Counted from the stretch's first letter, positions 35,124 through 43,867 are shown. The stretch is 64,000 bases of DNA from an uncultured Oscillospiraceae bacterium (GCA_934573855.1 CAKTMF010000002.1:186001-250000), one strand, 5' to 3'. Translations and numbers: made by a program. The notes: a model not told the origin generated them from the sequence alone.

Positions 35124-36557
35124 ATGAAAAAAGCTCTGATACTTATACTCCTTGCCGCGATGTGCGCGGCGCTTGTGAGCGGCTGCGGCTCGTCCGCCGC
35201 CCTCGCCGCGGGAGAAGAAACCGCCGCCGCGGCGATAGAGCTTACCGGAACGGGCGCGAAATGCTCCGCCGGGGGCGTGAGGATATCCGGCAGCACCGTC
35301 ACGATCTCGGCGGCGGGGACGTACTCCCTCTCCGGCGAGCTTTCCGGCGGGCAGGTGATCGTCGACACCGGCGAGGAGGCGCTGAAGGTAACGCTCATCC
35401 TCGATAACGCCTCCGTGACCAATCCGGACGGCCCCGCGCTGTGGGTGAAGCAGGCCAAGAAGCTTGATCTTGTCATTGCCGAGGGCAGCGTCAACTCCCT
35501 CGTCTCCGGGACGGAGGGCGCGGCTCTCTCCCCCGACGCCGCCGGCGCCGCGATCTACGCCGAGGACGACCTTGATATCGAGGGCGACAAAAAGGGCGTG
35601 CTGAACGTTTACGGCTATATAAACAGCGGCATAGTCTGCAAGGACGATCTCGACATAAAGTGCGGCAGCTGCGAGCTGAACGTCACCGCGCTCAATAACG
35701 GCCTGAAGGGTTCCGAGTCCGTCAGCGTCTCGGGCGGCGTCGTCACCGTCGAGGCGGGACACGACGGCATAAAGGCCAGCTCCGCGAAAAAAACGGGCAA
35801 GGGCTTTGTGAACGTCTCGGGCGGCATCCTCTCGCTCAGGACCGGCGGGGACGGTATCGCGGCGGAGACCGAGCTGAACGTCTCCGGCGGCGTTGTCGGG
35901 ATAGTCACCTCCGGCGACCCGGAGGACGGGAGCTGCAAGGCTCTCAAGGCCAAGACCGGCATCAGCATTTCCGGCGGCATTTTTACCGTTGATTCAGCCG
36001 ACCACGCCGTACACTCCGCGGCGGGCATAAATATCTCCGGCGGCAGCTTCGATATAAAGAGCGGCCGCAAGGCCGTTGCCGCGCACGGCGATATCAGCGT
36101 TTCCGGCGGAGCGTTCACTCTGCTGGCCGGGGACGACGGCATTGAAACGTCGGGCAGTATCTCCTTTTCGGGCGGCGCGCTGAGCGTGAGCGCGGCGGGC
36201 AACGGCGTCAAGTCCGGCGAAAACGGCACGGGCGGCGTCACGATCGGCGGCGGCAGCATACTCGTCACCGCCGGGGGCGACTCCTTCGACGCGGAGGGCG
36301 GCCTTACCGTCAATAACGGCAGCGTTCTCGCTCTGGGCCGCTCCAAGCGGGTAAAGGGCTTTGCGCCCGGCAGCTCTCAGGGCTATGCCGAGGCGGAGAT
36401 AAGCGGCACGGCGGGCAGCGTCGTCAAAACGGCCGACTGCATGCTCGATGCGGAGTACGCCTATAACCTCGTGCTGTACTCCTCGCCGAGGCTCACAAAG
36501 GGCGGCGAGTGCGAGATAAGCTACGGCGTCAGGTCCGTCACGGCCGAGGTAAAGTGA
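35124..36557 (+). CDS. DUF4353 (carbohydrate-binding, beta-helical) lipoprotein
   Basis: A 477-residue lipoprotein (signal peptide ending VSGC, cysteine at residue 21). The mature part is a long right-handed beta-helix-like protein: about ten repeats of the form ISGGxFxxxxGDDGI / VSGGVVxV, typical of the DUF4353 carbohydrate-binding family. Gly/Ser/Asp-rich turns suggest calcium or polymer binding. Last gene of the cotH-VTC-DUF4956 operon (1 bp after DUF4956), followed by a strong terminator. Probably the extracellular polymer-binding or scaffold component (inference). Confidence 0.85.
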   Translation: MKKALILILLAAMCAALVSGCGSSAALAAGEETAAAAIELTGTGAKCSAGGVRISGSTVTISAAGTYSLSGELSGGQVIVDTGEEALKVTLILDNASVTNPDGPALWVKQAKKLDLVIAEGSVNSLVSGTEGAALSPDAAGAAIYAEDDLDIEGDKKGVLNVYGYINSGIVCKDDLDIKCGSCELNVTALNNGLKGSESVSVSGGVVTVEAGHDGIKASSAKKTGKGFVNVSGGILSLRTGGDGIAAETELNVSGGVVGIVTSGDPEDGSCKALKAKTGISISGGIFTVDSADHAVHSAAGINISGGSFDIKSGRKAVAAHGDISVSGGAFTLLAGDDGIETSGSISFSGGALSVSAAGNGVKSGENGTGGVTIGGGSILVTAGGDSFDAEGGLTVNNGSVLALGRSKRVKGFAPGSSQGYAEAEISGTAGSVVKTADCMLDAEYAYNLVLYSSPRLTKGGECEISYGVRSVTAEVK

Positions 36558-36568
36558 CATAGACGCAA

Positions 36569-36616
36569 AACGGCCCCCGCGGGGATGAAAGCTCTCCGCG
36601 GGGGCCGTCCGTTTTT
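36569..36616. terminator. Bidirectional terminator between the cotH-VTC operon and the S-component gene
   Basis: A 16-bp GC-rich stem (ACGGCCCCCGCGGGGA with TCTCCGCGGGGGCCGT) followed on the plus strand by CCGTTTTTGG; convergent genes end on both sides. Confidence 0.85.
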
Positions 36617-36627
36617 GGTTTTCTATA

Positions 36628-37152
36628 TCACTTTTTTTCGCCGAACTGCTTGTTGTACAGCTTCACGAGTCCCGCCTTCCAGCACAGCAGCAGCGCCGCG
36701 GCCGAACCGACGGCGGTCTGCAATATCTGGAACGGCAGCTTCGCCACCGCATAGGCCGGTGTGCCGTAGATGAACGCGCGGCCGAGGGTGTAGCCGACGA
36801 CGGTGATGAGCAGGCCGAACGCCGAGCCTATCGCCGAGGCCGTCACGGGGCGGTTCTTCAGCATGCGCCGCGCGCACAGCGAGATGACCACCGCCTGAAG
36901 CCCGTGCGTCACGAGCGAGACGAACATGGGCGCGGGATAAAAGAGAAAGTCCCCTATGAACGCGCCGACGCCGCCCACGATGAAGGCATAGAACGGCTCG
37001 AGAAGTATGGCCGCCGTGACGATGACCACGTCGTTGAGATACATATGCCCGCCGGGGACGGGGATGGAAAAAACGCTTAAGCTCATTATGATGTTCATGG
37101 CCAGCAGCAGCGCCGTGACCGTCAGTTTTTTTACGGATGTAGCAGATCTCAT
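36628..37152 (-). CDS. ECF transporter S component, probable vitamin specificity
   Basis: A 174-residue membrane protein with about five or six helices, the size and pattern of an ECF-type S component: the N-terminal VTALLLAMNIIMSLSVFSIP followed by GGHMYLNDVVIV. S components bind a vitamin and dock on a shared EcfAAT module, absent here. Its divergent neighbour is a MocR-type regulator, a family that often uses pyridoxal phosphate as effector, so a vitamin B6 compound is a reasonable guess, not shown. Excellent RBS AAGGAGG. Confidence 0.8.
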   Translation of the reverse strand: MRSATSVKKLTVTALLLAMNIIMSLSVFSIPVPGGHMYLNDVVIVTAAILLEPFYAFIVGGVGAFIGDFLFYPAPMFVSLVTHGLQAVVISLCARRMLKNRPVTASAIGSAFGLLITVVGYTLGRAFIYGTPAYAVAKLPFQILQTAVGSAAALLLCWKAGLVKLYNKQFGEKK

Positions 37153-37162
37153 GGCAGCCTCC

Positions 37163-37191
37163 TTGACAAATCGTGGTTATGATTATATTAT
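37163..37191 (+). promoter_or_regulatory. Sigma-A promoter of the MocR gene
   Basis: Consensus TTGACA (37163-37168), 17-bp spacer, TATTAT (37186-37191), 50 bp before the MocR start and within the short divergent region where the MocR protein would be expected to bind. Confidence 0.75.
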
Positions 37192-37241
37192 CAAACTGAT
37201 ATTATTGCTATTGCCAGTTGAGGAAATTATTATATAGCCAG

Positions 37242-38330
37242 ATGAAATATTCAGTGGATAAAACCGGCTCTGACCCGGCATATATGCAGCTCTACCGCCA
37301 GCTCCGGGAGGATATCCTCTCGGGGGCGCTTTCTGCGGGGACGAGGCTGCCGTCAAAGCGGCTCCTCGCCGGGGAGCTTTCCGTGAGCGTCATCACGGTC
37401 GAGCATGCCTACGCGCTTCTGGTGGACGAGGGCTATGCCCGCTCCCGGCAGCGCAGCGGCTTTTTCGTCAGCTTCGGCGCGGCGGGCGGCGCGAGGCCGG
37501 GGACGGAGCTGTCCGCTCCGGCGGCCCCTGCCGGGGAGCTGAGCGCCGCGGCGGAGGACTTCCCCTTTTCCGCGCTGGCAAAGACCATGCGCCGGGTGCT
37601 GTCCGACTACGACAGGCAGATACTCGTGCGCTCTCCCGGCTGCGGCTGTATCGAGCTTCGCCGCGCCATCGCCGGGTATCTCGACCGCAGCCGCGGCATA
37701 CGCGTGCCGCCGGAGCAGATAATCGTCGGCTCGGGCGCGGAATACCTCTACTCTCTCGTGGTGCAGCTCTTGGGGCGCGGGTGCGTTTTTGCGCTCGAGG
37801 AGCCGTGCTACGACAAAATACGCCGGGTCTACGAGGCGAACGGCGCGTCCTGCCGCAGTCTCATCCTCGGCGAGGACGGTATACTCTCCCCGGAGCTTGA
37901 GCGCTGCGAGTGCGGCGCGCTGCACGTCACGCCCTACCACAGCTTCCCCAGCGGCGTCACCGCCTCCGCCCCCAAGCGCCACGAATACGCCCGCTGGGCG
38001 CGGGAGCGCGGCAGCTATATAATCGAGGACGACTACGACTCGGAGTTCTCCTCCCTGAACCGGCAGATAGACACCATCTTTTCCATCGCGCCGGAAAACG
38101 TGCTGTATCTCAACACCTTCTCAAAGACCCTCGCGCCCTCCATGCGAATGGGCTACATGGTGATGCCGGAACACCTGGCGGAGGAGTATGCGCGCAGGCT
38201 TGACTTCTACTCCTGCACCGTGCCAGTGTTCGAGCAGTACGTCCTCGCAGAGTTCATCGACCGGGGCGAGCTTGAACGCTATATCAACCGCCGCCGCAGG
38301 AAGCTCCGCCAGAAAGGAGAGATCGCGTGA
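37242..38330 (+). CDS. MocR/PdxR-type regulator (GntR HTH + aminotransferase-like), C-terminally shortened
   Basis: A 362-residue regulator: GntR winged helix (~1-70, YMQLYRQLREDILSGALSAG) joined to a fold-type I aminotransferase-like domain with the PLP lysine in NTFSKTLAPSMRMGYM. Usual MocR length is ~450-490 residues; this one ends with YINRRRRKLRQKGE, where family members continue for about another 90-110 residues, so most of the small C-terminal subdomain is missing. The following gene starts exactly there (GTGA overlap). The start is set at the ATG at 37242; no clear RBS. Divergent from a vitamin S-component gene. Confidence 0.82.
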   Translation: MKYSVDKTGSDPAYMQLYRQLREDILSGALSAGTRLPSKRLLAGELSVSVITVEHAYALLVDEGYARSRQRSGFFVSFGAAGGARPGTELSAPAAPAGELSAAAEDFPFSALAKTMRRVLSDYDRQILVRSPGCGCIELRRAIAGYLDRSRGIRVPPEQIIVGSGAEYLYSLVVQLLGRGCVFALEEPCYDKIRRVYEANGASCRSLILGEDGILSPELERCECGALHVTPYHSFPSGVTASAPKRHEYARWARERGSYIIEDDYDSEFSSLNRQIDTIFSIAPENVLYLNTFSKTLAPSMRMGYMVMPEHLAEEYARRLDFYSCTVPVFEQYVLAEFIDRGELERYINRRRRKLRQKGEIA

Positions 38331-39121
38331 AAAGGCTCACGGCGCTCTTTACCCTCGTTTTTCTCACAGCCTCGCTCCTTGCTCCGTTCTGCGCGTCGGC
38401 CGGGGCGGCCGGCGTATCCGCGCCCGACACGCCAACGGGTGACATACGCGGCTGGTTCACCGGCTCCTCCGGGGGCTATATGGACTATTATATGTACGTC
38501 CCCGAGAACGCCGTGCGCGGCATGCCCCTTGTGGTGTTCCTCCACGGCGACGGTCTCGTCGGGCTGCCGGACGACCTGATGTACTGCGGCACCGTCACGC
38601 GCGCGAAGGAGATCTACGGCGAGGACATGCCGTTTATCCTGCTGCTGCCGTCGACCTCCGTCCCCTCGTGGACGGACTACAACATCCCCAATACGCTCCG
38701 CGAGCTGATCGACCATGTCGCCGGGGAATATTCCTGCGACGCGCGGCGCATTTCCGTCACCGGACACAGCCGGGGCGCGATAGGCGTATGGACGATGGTG
38801 TCGCTCAATCCGAACTACTTTTCCGCCGCCGCGCCGGTGAGCTGTCCGAGCGTCGGCTTCCGACCGGAGAGCTTCCGGCACACGCCGCTCTGGGCGCTGG
38901 TAGGCGACGGCTATAATGACTACGGCGTTTATGGCCGGGATATGGAAAACCACGTCTTTGCGCTCCGTCAGGCCGGGGCGAGCGCGAAGCTGACCGTTAT
39001 CGAGAACTGCTCCCACGGCGAGGCCGGGACTCTTGCCTACACGAAGGAGCTTTTCGACTGGCTGACAATGCTCCGGCGAAACAAGCGCTCCCATCCGGAG
39101 CGTATCGACCTGCCGATGTAA
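38327..39121 (+). CDS. Exported alpha/beta hydrolase (esterase)
   Basis: A 264-residue secreted or surface alpha/beta hydrolase. The signal peptide covers ~1-26 (LFTLVFLTASLLAPFCASAG). The core shows PLVVFLHGDGLVG (oxyanion region), the nucleophile elbow GHSRG, WALVGDGYNDYG and a final ENCSHGEA histidine, giving a Ser-Asp-His triad. It resembles polyhydroxybutyrate depolymerase-like and peptidase-like esterases; substrate unknown. GTG start overlaps the MocR stop (GTGA), with AAAGGAGAG upstream, so it is coupled to the shortened MocR gene. Confidence 0.82.
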   Translation: MKRLTALFTLVFLTASLLAPFCASAGAAGVSAPDTPTGDIRGWFTGSSGGYMDYYMYVPENAVRGMPLVVFLHGDGLVGLPDDLMYCGTVTRAKEIYGEDMPFILLLPSTSVPSWTDYNIPNTLRELIDHVAGEYSCDARRISVTGHSRGAIGVWTMVSLNPNYFSAAAPVSCPSVGFRPESFRHTPLWALVGDGYNDYGVYGRDMENHVFALRQAGASAKLTVIENCSHGEAGTLAYTKELFDWLTMLRRNKRSHPERIDLPM

Positions 39122-39145
39122 ACGGCACGGGAAAGGACATGACCT

Positions 39146-39733
39146 ATGGGCAGAAAAAGCACCCGAAACACAAAAGGCGCGATAATCTCCGCCGCGTGGA
39201 AGCTCTTCTACGAGCAGGGCTACGACAACACCACCGTGGAGGACATCGTCTTTGAGTCCGAGACCTCCAAGGGTTCCTTCTACCACTATTTCGACGGCAA
39301 GGACGCGCTGCTCGGCACGCTCGCCTATGTGTTCGACGAGAAGTATGAACAGCTCATGCAGACCATGCCCGCCGACATGGACGCGGTGGACGCGCTCATC
39401 TACCTCAACCGCGAGCTGTTCACAATGATCGAGGACAGTATCTCCATCGACCTGCTTGCGCGGCTGCTGTCGACCCAGCTCCTTGCAAGGGGCGAAAAGC
39501 ACCTCCTCGACCGGAGCCGGTATTACTTCCGTCTCCTGCGGCAGATAATCTCAAACGGTCAGAAAAACGGCCAGCTCCGCGGCGACATGAGCGGCAACGA
39601 GATCCTCAAGGCCTACGCCATGTGGGAGCGGGCGCTCCTCTATGACTGGTGCCTGTGCGGCGGGGAATACTCCCTCTCGGCCTACACCGGGCGCATGACG
39701 CCGGGCTTTCTTGACATGTACAGGAAAAAATAA
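39146..39733 (+). CDS. TetR/AcrR family transcriptional regulator
   Basis: A 195-residue TetR-type repressor. The HTH lies at about residues 10-55 (AIISAAWKLFYEQGYDNTTV, then SKGSFYHYFDGKDALLG, a textbook TetR recognition helix). The C-terminal ligand domain is not family-specific. It starts 24 bp after the hydrolase gene (GGGAAAGGAC RBS), so the MocR-hydrolase-TetR genes may be one transcript. Target not evident; the next gene putP has its own start region 190 bp away. Confidence 0.92.
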   Translation: MGRKSTRNTKGAIISAAWKLFYEQGYDNTTVEDIVFESETSKGSFYHYFDGKDALLGTLAYVFDEKYEQLMQTMPADMDAVDALIYLNRELFTMIEDSISIDLLARLLSTQLLARGEKHLLDRSRYYFRLLRQIISNGQKNGQLRGDMSGNEILKAYAMWERALLYDWCLCGGEYSLSAYTGRMTPGFLDMYRKK

Positions 39734-39823
39734 AAAATTTTTGTTTTCGTCTCGATTGTATTTTGATATTTCGTACAGCAAATTTTTATTGATAATTCAA
39801 TAGTTTTTTGTGATTATATGCAG

Positions 39824-39851
39824 CGCGGTATAGACTTCATTCTATACCGCG
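39824..39851 (+). terminator. Hairpin between tetR and putP
   Basis: An 11-bp stem (CGCGGTATAGA / TCTATACCGCG) with a 6-nt loop, then TTCTGTATTTC. It probably ends the tetR transcript; as a near-perfect palindrome upstream of putP it could also be an operator. Confidence 0.55.
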
Positions 39852-39921
39852 TTCTGTATTTCATTCTTGTAAAAAGTGTGGTATGATACAGCGCGTTCAA
39901 GGAAAGAGAGGGAAATTGACG

Positions 39922-41502
39922 ATGGATTCAGGTACGCTGCAGATACTCTCCGCGATGATCGGATATATGCTGATAGTTATAGGCATAGGCGTTGTTTTTG
40001 CCCGCCGCGCGCAGGCGAACTCCGAGAGCTATTTTCTCGGCGGACGCTCGCTGGGGCCGTGGGTCGCCGCGATGAGCGCGGAGGCCTCGGACATGAGCGG
40101 CTGGCTCCTCATGGGGCTGCCCGGCGTCGCATACTGGTGCGGCCTTGCCGACGCGTTCTGGACGGCTGTCGGTCTCGCCGTGGGTACCTACCTCAACTGG
40201 CTCGTCACCGCCCGGCGTCTGCGCGGCTATTCCATCGTCGCCAACAACTCCATAACCCTGCCGGACTTTTTCTCCAACCGCTTCAAGGAGGACAAGAAGG
40301 TCATCCTCGGCATATCCGCGATGTTCATTCTCGTATTCTTCACCGTGTACACCGCGAGCTGCTTTGTCACCTGCGGCAAGCTCTTCGGCCGGCTCTTCGG
40401 TCTGCCGTATCACACGATGATGATCGTGGGCGCCGTGTTCGTGGTGCTGTACACGTTCCTCGGCGGCTTCCTTGCCGAGAGCGCGTCCGACTTCATGCAG
40501 GGCGTGGTGATGTTCTTTGCGCTGCTGGTGGTGCTGTGCTTCGGCACGGCGAAGGCGGGCGGCTTTGAAAACGTCGTCGAGAACGCCAAGAGCATTGCGG
40601 GCTACCTCTCGCTGAGCCATATCGCAAGCCCCACCGTGGACGCGAACGGCGTGCAGCAGGCCGCCGGCGGCCTCCCCCTCTTCGGCGAGGCGAAGGAATA
40701 CGGCGCGCTCACGGCCGTGTCCATGCTGTGCTGGGGTCTGGGCTACTTCGGTATGCCGCAGGTGCTGCTGCGCTTTATGGCCATCCGCCGCGGCAGCGAG
40801 CTCAAGCGCTCACGCCGCATTGCCACCGTCTGGGTGGTCATCTCTCTTGCCGCCGCGGTGTACATCGGCATTATGGGGCGCGCCATGTTCCCCATGCACG
40901 AGTCGCTCAGCACCGCAAGCTCCGCCGAAAATATCTTCATCGTCGTGAGCCAGTCACTCTTCCCTCCGCTCGCCGCGGGCGTGGTGATGGCCGGCATACT
41001 CGCCGCGACCATCAGCTCCTCGGATTCGTATCTGCTCATCGCCTCCTCGGCGTTTTCAAAGAACATCTTCGGCGGTATCCTCAAAAAGGACGCCGACGAC
41101 AGGCAGGTCATGTGGGTCTCTCGCGTCACGCTGCTGGTCATCGCGCTGCTGGGTATCGTCATTGCGTGGGACGAAAACAGCGTCATCTTCCGCGTGGTGT
41201 CCTTCGCGTGGGCGGGCTTCGGCGCGACCTTCGGCCCCATCATGCTCTTCTCGCTGTTCTGGAAGCGCACGACCCGCTCCGGCGCCATCGCGGGCATGCT
41301 TTCCGGCGGGATCACGGTGTTCGTGTGGAAGCTCGTCCTCAATCCCCTGATCGGCGGCGTGTTCGCCATCTACGAGCTGTTTCCGGCGTTCGTGATATCC
41401 TGCGCCGTCACCGTCGCCGTCTCGCTCATGAGCAAGGAGCCGTCCGACGAGATAAAGGCCGAGTTCGAGCGCGCAAAGGCGCTGAGCCTTGCCGCGGACT
41501 GA
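39922..41502 (+). CDS. putP: Sodium/proline symporter PutP
   Basis: A 526-residue sodium:solute symporter (SSF) with about 13 membrane helices. PutP hallmarks: SYFLGGRSLGPWVAAMSAEASDMSGWLLMGLPG, which includes sodium-site residues in helix 2, and GYFGMPQVLLRFMAI, plus ATISSSDSYLLIASSAFSKN near the end. It imports proline with sodium. The ATG at 39922 follows GAGAGGG. A GC-rich terminator follows. Confidence 0.93.
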   Translation: MDSGTLQILSAMIGYMLIVIGIGVVFARRAQANSESYFLGGRSLGPWVAAMSAEASDMSGWLLMGLPGVAYWCGLADAFWTAVGLAVGTYLNWLVTARRLRGYSIVANNSITLPDFFSNRFKEDKKVILGISAMFILVFFTVYTASCFVTCGKLFGRLFGLPYHTMMIVGAVFVVLYTFLGGFLAESASDFMQGVVMFFALLVVLCFGTAKAGGFENVVENAKSIAGYLSLSHIASPTVDANGVQQAAGGLPLFGEAKEYGALTAVSMLCWGLGYFGMPQVLLRFMAIRRGSELKRSRRIATVWVVISLAAAVYIGIMGRAMFPMHESLSTASSAENIFIVVSQSLFPPLAAGVVMAGILAATISSSDSYLLIASSAFSKNIFGGILKKDADDRQVMWVSRVTLLVIALLGIVIAWDENSVIFRVVSFAWAGFGATFGPIMLFSLFWKRTTRSGAIAGMLSGGITVFVWKLVLNPLIGGVFAIYELFPAFVISCAVTVAVSLMSKEPSDEIKAEFERAKALSLAAD

Positions 41503-41529
41503 GCCGGAAACGAGATGGATTTTTAATAG

Positions 41530-41558
41530 TAAACGGGCGGCCGCCGGCCGCCCGTTTA
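41530..41558 (+). terminator. Rho-independent terminator of putP
   Basis: A 13-bp stem (TAAACGGGCGGCC / GGCCGCCCGTTTA) with a 3-nt loop, 27 bp after the putP stop; the T tract is short. Confidence 0.7.
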
Positions 41559-41591
41559 CTACGTTCCGTGCGCGGATATGGCAAGATACTG

Positions 41592-41620
41592 TTGACTTTC
41601 CGCGAAACGGGTGCTAAATT
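41592..41620 (+). promoter_or_regulatory. Sigma-A promoter of the kup transcript
   Basis: TTGACT (41592-41597), 17-bp spacer, TAAATT (41615-41620), directly in front of the riboswitch. Confidence 0.6.
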
Positions 41621-41623
41621 TAA

Positions 41624-41735
41624 GTTGCTTAATGCCGGAGGCTCCGGCAGCGGGAGACCCAACTACAGGGGTGTATTCGCCGTGCGCGATAGGGGACCTT
41701 CTTCCACGAACCCGACAGCTAATCTCGTCAGCACA
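41624..41735 (+). ncRNA. c-di-AMP (ydaO/yuaA) riboswitch
   Basis: A ~112-nt aptamer matching the ydaO/yuaA consensus: P1 GTTGCT at 41624 pairs with AGCAC near 41734; CGGGAGACCCAACTA then GGGGTGTATTC; then GGGGACCTTCTT and the highly conserved block CGAACCCGACAGCTAATCTC. These riboswitches bind cyclic di-AMP and shut off potassium uptake and wall genes. It lies about 100 bp upstream of the kup start and is followed by an intrinsic terminator, the usual OFF-switch layout. Confidence 0.92.
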
Positions 41736-41783
41736 AGAGGGGCTTTGCGCCGGTATGCCCGGCCGCGGTTTTTGCCGCCTTAT

Positions 41784-41808
41784 GCTGCACTTTTGTGCGG
41801 CTTTTTTT
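41784..41808 (+). terminator. Regulated terminator of the ydaO riboswitch
   Basis: GCTGCAC-TTTT-GTGCGGC (one G-U pair) followed by seven T residues, between the aptamer and the kup start. Formation in the presence of c-di-AMP would stop transcription. Confidence 0.82.
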
Positions 41809-41834
41809 ATTTCCTTCGCGGGAGGAGAGAGATC

Positions 41835-43817
41835 GTGGAAAAGAAAAAGAACACCCGGTTCGCCATGTTTCTTGTGACCATCGGCATAGTCTACGGCGAT
41901 ATCGGCACCTCGCCCATGTACGTCATGAAATCCATTCTGGAGGGCAACGGCGGTATCTCGGGTGTGAACGAGGAGTTCATCATCGGCTCGCTGTCGCTGA
42001 TAATCTGGACGGTCACGCTGCTGACGACCGTAAAATACGTCCTCATCGCCATGAAGGCGGACAACCACGGCGAGGGCGGCATTTTCTCGCTCTACTCCCT
42101 CGTCAGGGAGCATGGCGGCTGGCTCATTTTTCCGACCATGCTGGGGGGCGCGGCGCTGCTCGCGGACGGCGTACTCACCCCCGCCGTCACCGTCACCACG
42201 GCGGTCGAGGGTCTCAGGAGCATTCCCGTCATGGACGAGCTGCTCGGCAGCGGGCAATTCACCGTCGTGGTCATAACGCTCGTTATAATCGCCGTGCTTT
42301 TCTCGCTCCAGCGCGCGGGGACGAGCCGAATAGGCAAGGCCTTCGGTTCCGTCATGCTCACATGGTTCCTCTTCCTCGCGGTGGTGGGTGCGGTGCGGAT
42401 ATTCGACATGCCCGCCGTGCTGCGCGCCTTTAACCCCGTCTACGCCGCGCGGGTGCTTTTCAGCCCCTATAACAAGGTCGGCTTTATGATACTCGGCAGC
42501 GTGTTCCTCGCCACCACCGGCGCGGAGGCGCTCTACTCCGACATGGGCCATGTGGGTCGGGAGAATATCTATCTGAGCTGGCCGCTGGTGAAGCTCAGCC
42601 TCATCCTCAACTATCTCGGTCAGGGCGCGTGGATAATCCGCAGCGGCGGCAGCGCCGCTCTCGCGGGGGCGGCGGAGATAAACCCGTTCTTCCTCATGCT
42701 GCCGGAGGATCTGCGCCCGTTCGCGATACTTCTGGGCGCGGCGGCAGCGGTCATCGCGTCGCAGGCGCTGATAACCGGCTCCTACACTCTCGTCAGCGAG
42801 GCGATACTGCTCGACCTCCTGCCACATCTCGAGATAAAATACCCCGCCGACACCAAGGGCCAGCTCTACATCGACAAGGTGAACAAGATACTCTGGGTCG
42901 GCTGCTCGCTGGTCGTGCTGTATTTCCGCTCGGGCGCGCGGATGGAGTCGGCCTACGGTCTCGCCATAACGATAACCATGCTGATGACCACGCTGCTAAT
43001 CTCGGTATATCTCAGGAAGAACCGCGGCGCGGGGCTGCTCTCGTGGGTGGTGCTGGTGGTGTTCGGTCTTATCGAGTCGGTCTTCTTCGTCTCGAGCCTC
43101 GGCAAATTCGCCCACGGCGGCTATGTGACGGTCATTCTGACGCTGCTGCTCCTCGGCATAATGCTCATCTGGCACAGGGGAACGCGGCTCGAGCGCATGT
43201 ACTGCACTCAGCTCGACCTCCGGGACTTTATCCCCAGCCTTGAGAAGCTCCACAGCGACGAGACGGTGCCGCTGCTGTCGCATAACCTCGTGTACCTTGA
43301 CGGCTCGACCGGCGACGAGATCGACCGCGACATCCTCTATTCCATCCTTGACAAGGGGCCCAAGCGTGCACAGGCCTACTGGTTCGTAAGCGTGGACGTC
43401 CTAAATGAGCCGGACACGCTCAACTACCGCGTGGAGACCTACGGCACGGATTTTGTTTTCCGTATCAGGCTCGAGCTGGGCTTCCGCCGCAGCCCGCGCA
43501 TAAATCTCTATCTCAGAAGTATCGTTCAGAACCTCCAGCGCAGCGGCGAGCTGCCCGCGCAGGACAAGAAATACTCCATCTACGGCCCTTCCACCGTGGG
43601 TACGTTCCAGTTCTGCATGATACATAAATCCGTCTCCACCAAGACCGAGCTTTCGGCGCTGGACGAGGCGGTACTCAACATGAAGTACTCGATCCGCGGT
43701 CTTGCCGGGTCAAAGGTGCAGTGGTACGGTCTCGACACCTCGTCCGTCATAACCGAAAATGTGCCGCTCATCGTGAGCGCGCGCTCCGACGGCGAGAGGA
43801 TAGAGCGAAAAATGTAA
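41835..43817 (+). CDS. kup: Potassium transporter Kup
   Basis: A 660-residue KUP/HAK/KT potassium uptake protein with 12 membrane helices in the first ~450 residues and a long cytoplasmic C-terminal domain. The N-terminal signature is GIVYGDIGTSPMYVMKSIL; further family segments are ADNHGEGGIFSLYSL, ADGVLTPAVTVTTAVEGL, ATTGAEALYSDMGHVG and GQGAWII. It starts at the GTG at 41835 (GGGAGGAGAG upstream); the open frame continues far upstream only as a shadow of putP. The leader carries a c-di-AMP riboswitch, matching the known control of bacterial potassium importers by c-di-AMP. Confidence 0.95.
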   Translation: MEKKKNTRFAMFLVTIGIVYGDIGTSPMYVMKSILEGNGGISGVNEEFIIGSLSLIIWTVTLLTTVKYVLIAMKADNHGEGGIFSLYSLVREHGGWLIFPTMLGGAALLADGVLTPAVTVTTAVEGLRSIPVMDELLGSGQFTVVVITLVIIAVLFSLQRAGTSRIGKAFGSVMLTWFLFLAVVGAVRIFDMPAVLRAFNPVYAARVLFSPYNKVGFMILGSVFLATTGAEALYSDMGHVGRENIYLSWPLVKLSLILNYLGQGAWIIRSGGSAALAGAAEINPFFLMLPEDLRPFAILLGAAAAVIASQALITGSYTLVSEAILLDLLPHLEIKYPADTKGQLYIDKVNKILWVGCSLVVLYFRSGARMESAYGLAITITMLMTTLLISVYLRKNRGAGLLSWVVLVVFGLIESVFFVSSLGKFAHGGYVTVILTLLLLGIMLIWHRGTRLERMYCTQLDLRDFIPSLEKLHSDETVPLLSHNLVYLDGSTGDEIDRDILYSILDKGPKRAQAYWFVSVDVLNEPDTLNYRVETYGTDFVFRIRLELGFRRSPRINLYLRSIVQNLQRSGELPAQDKKYSIYGPSTVGTFQFCMIHKSVSTKTELSALDEAVLNMKYSIRGLAGSKVQWYGLDTSSVITENVPLIVSARSDGERIERKM

Positions 43818-43834
43818 ATAAGCAAGTAAAACGA

Positions 43835-43865
43835 ACGGGCGGTCTCAGACCGCCCGTCAGTTTTG
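43835..43865 (+). terminator. Rho-independent terminator of kup
   Basis: An 11-bp stem (ACGGGCGGTCT / AGACCGCCCGT) followed by CAGTTTTG, 18 bp after the stop. Confidence 0.78.
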
Positions 43866-43867
43866 TA

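Noticed and set aside
40728..41834. Apparent long N-terminal extension of Kup
   Set aside because: The frame is open upstream only through putP and the riboswitch; the Kup domain and a proper RBS start at 41835.
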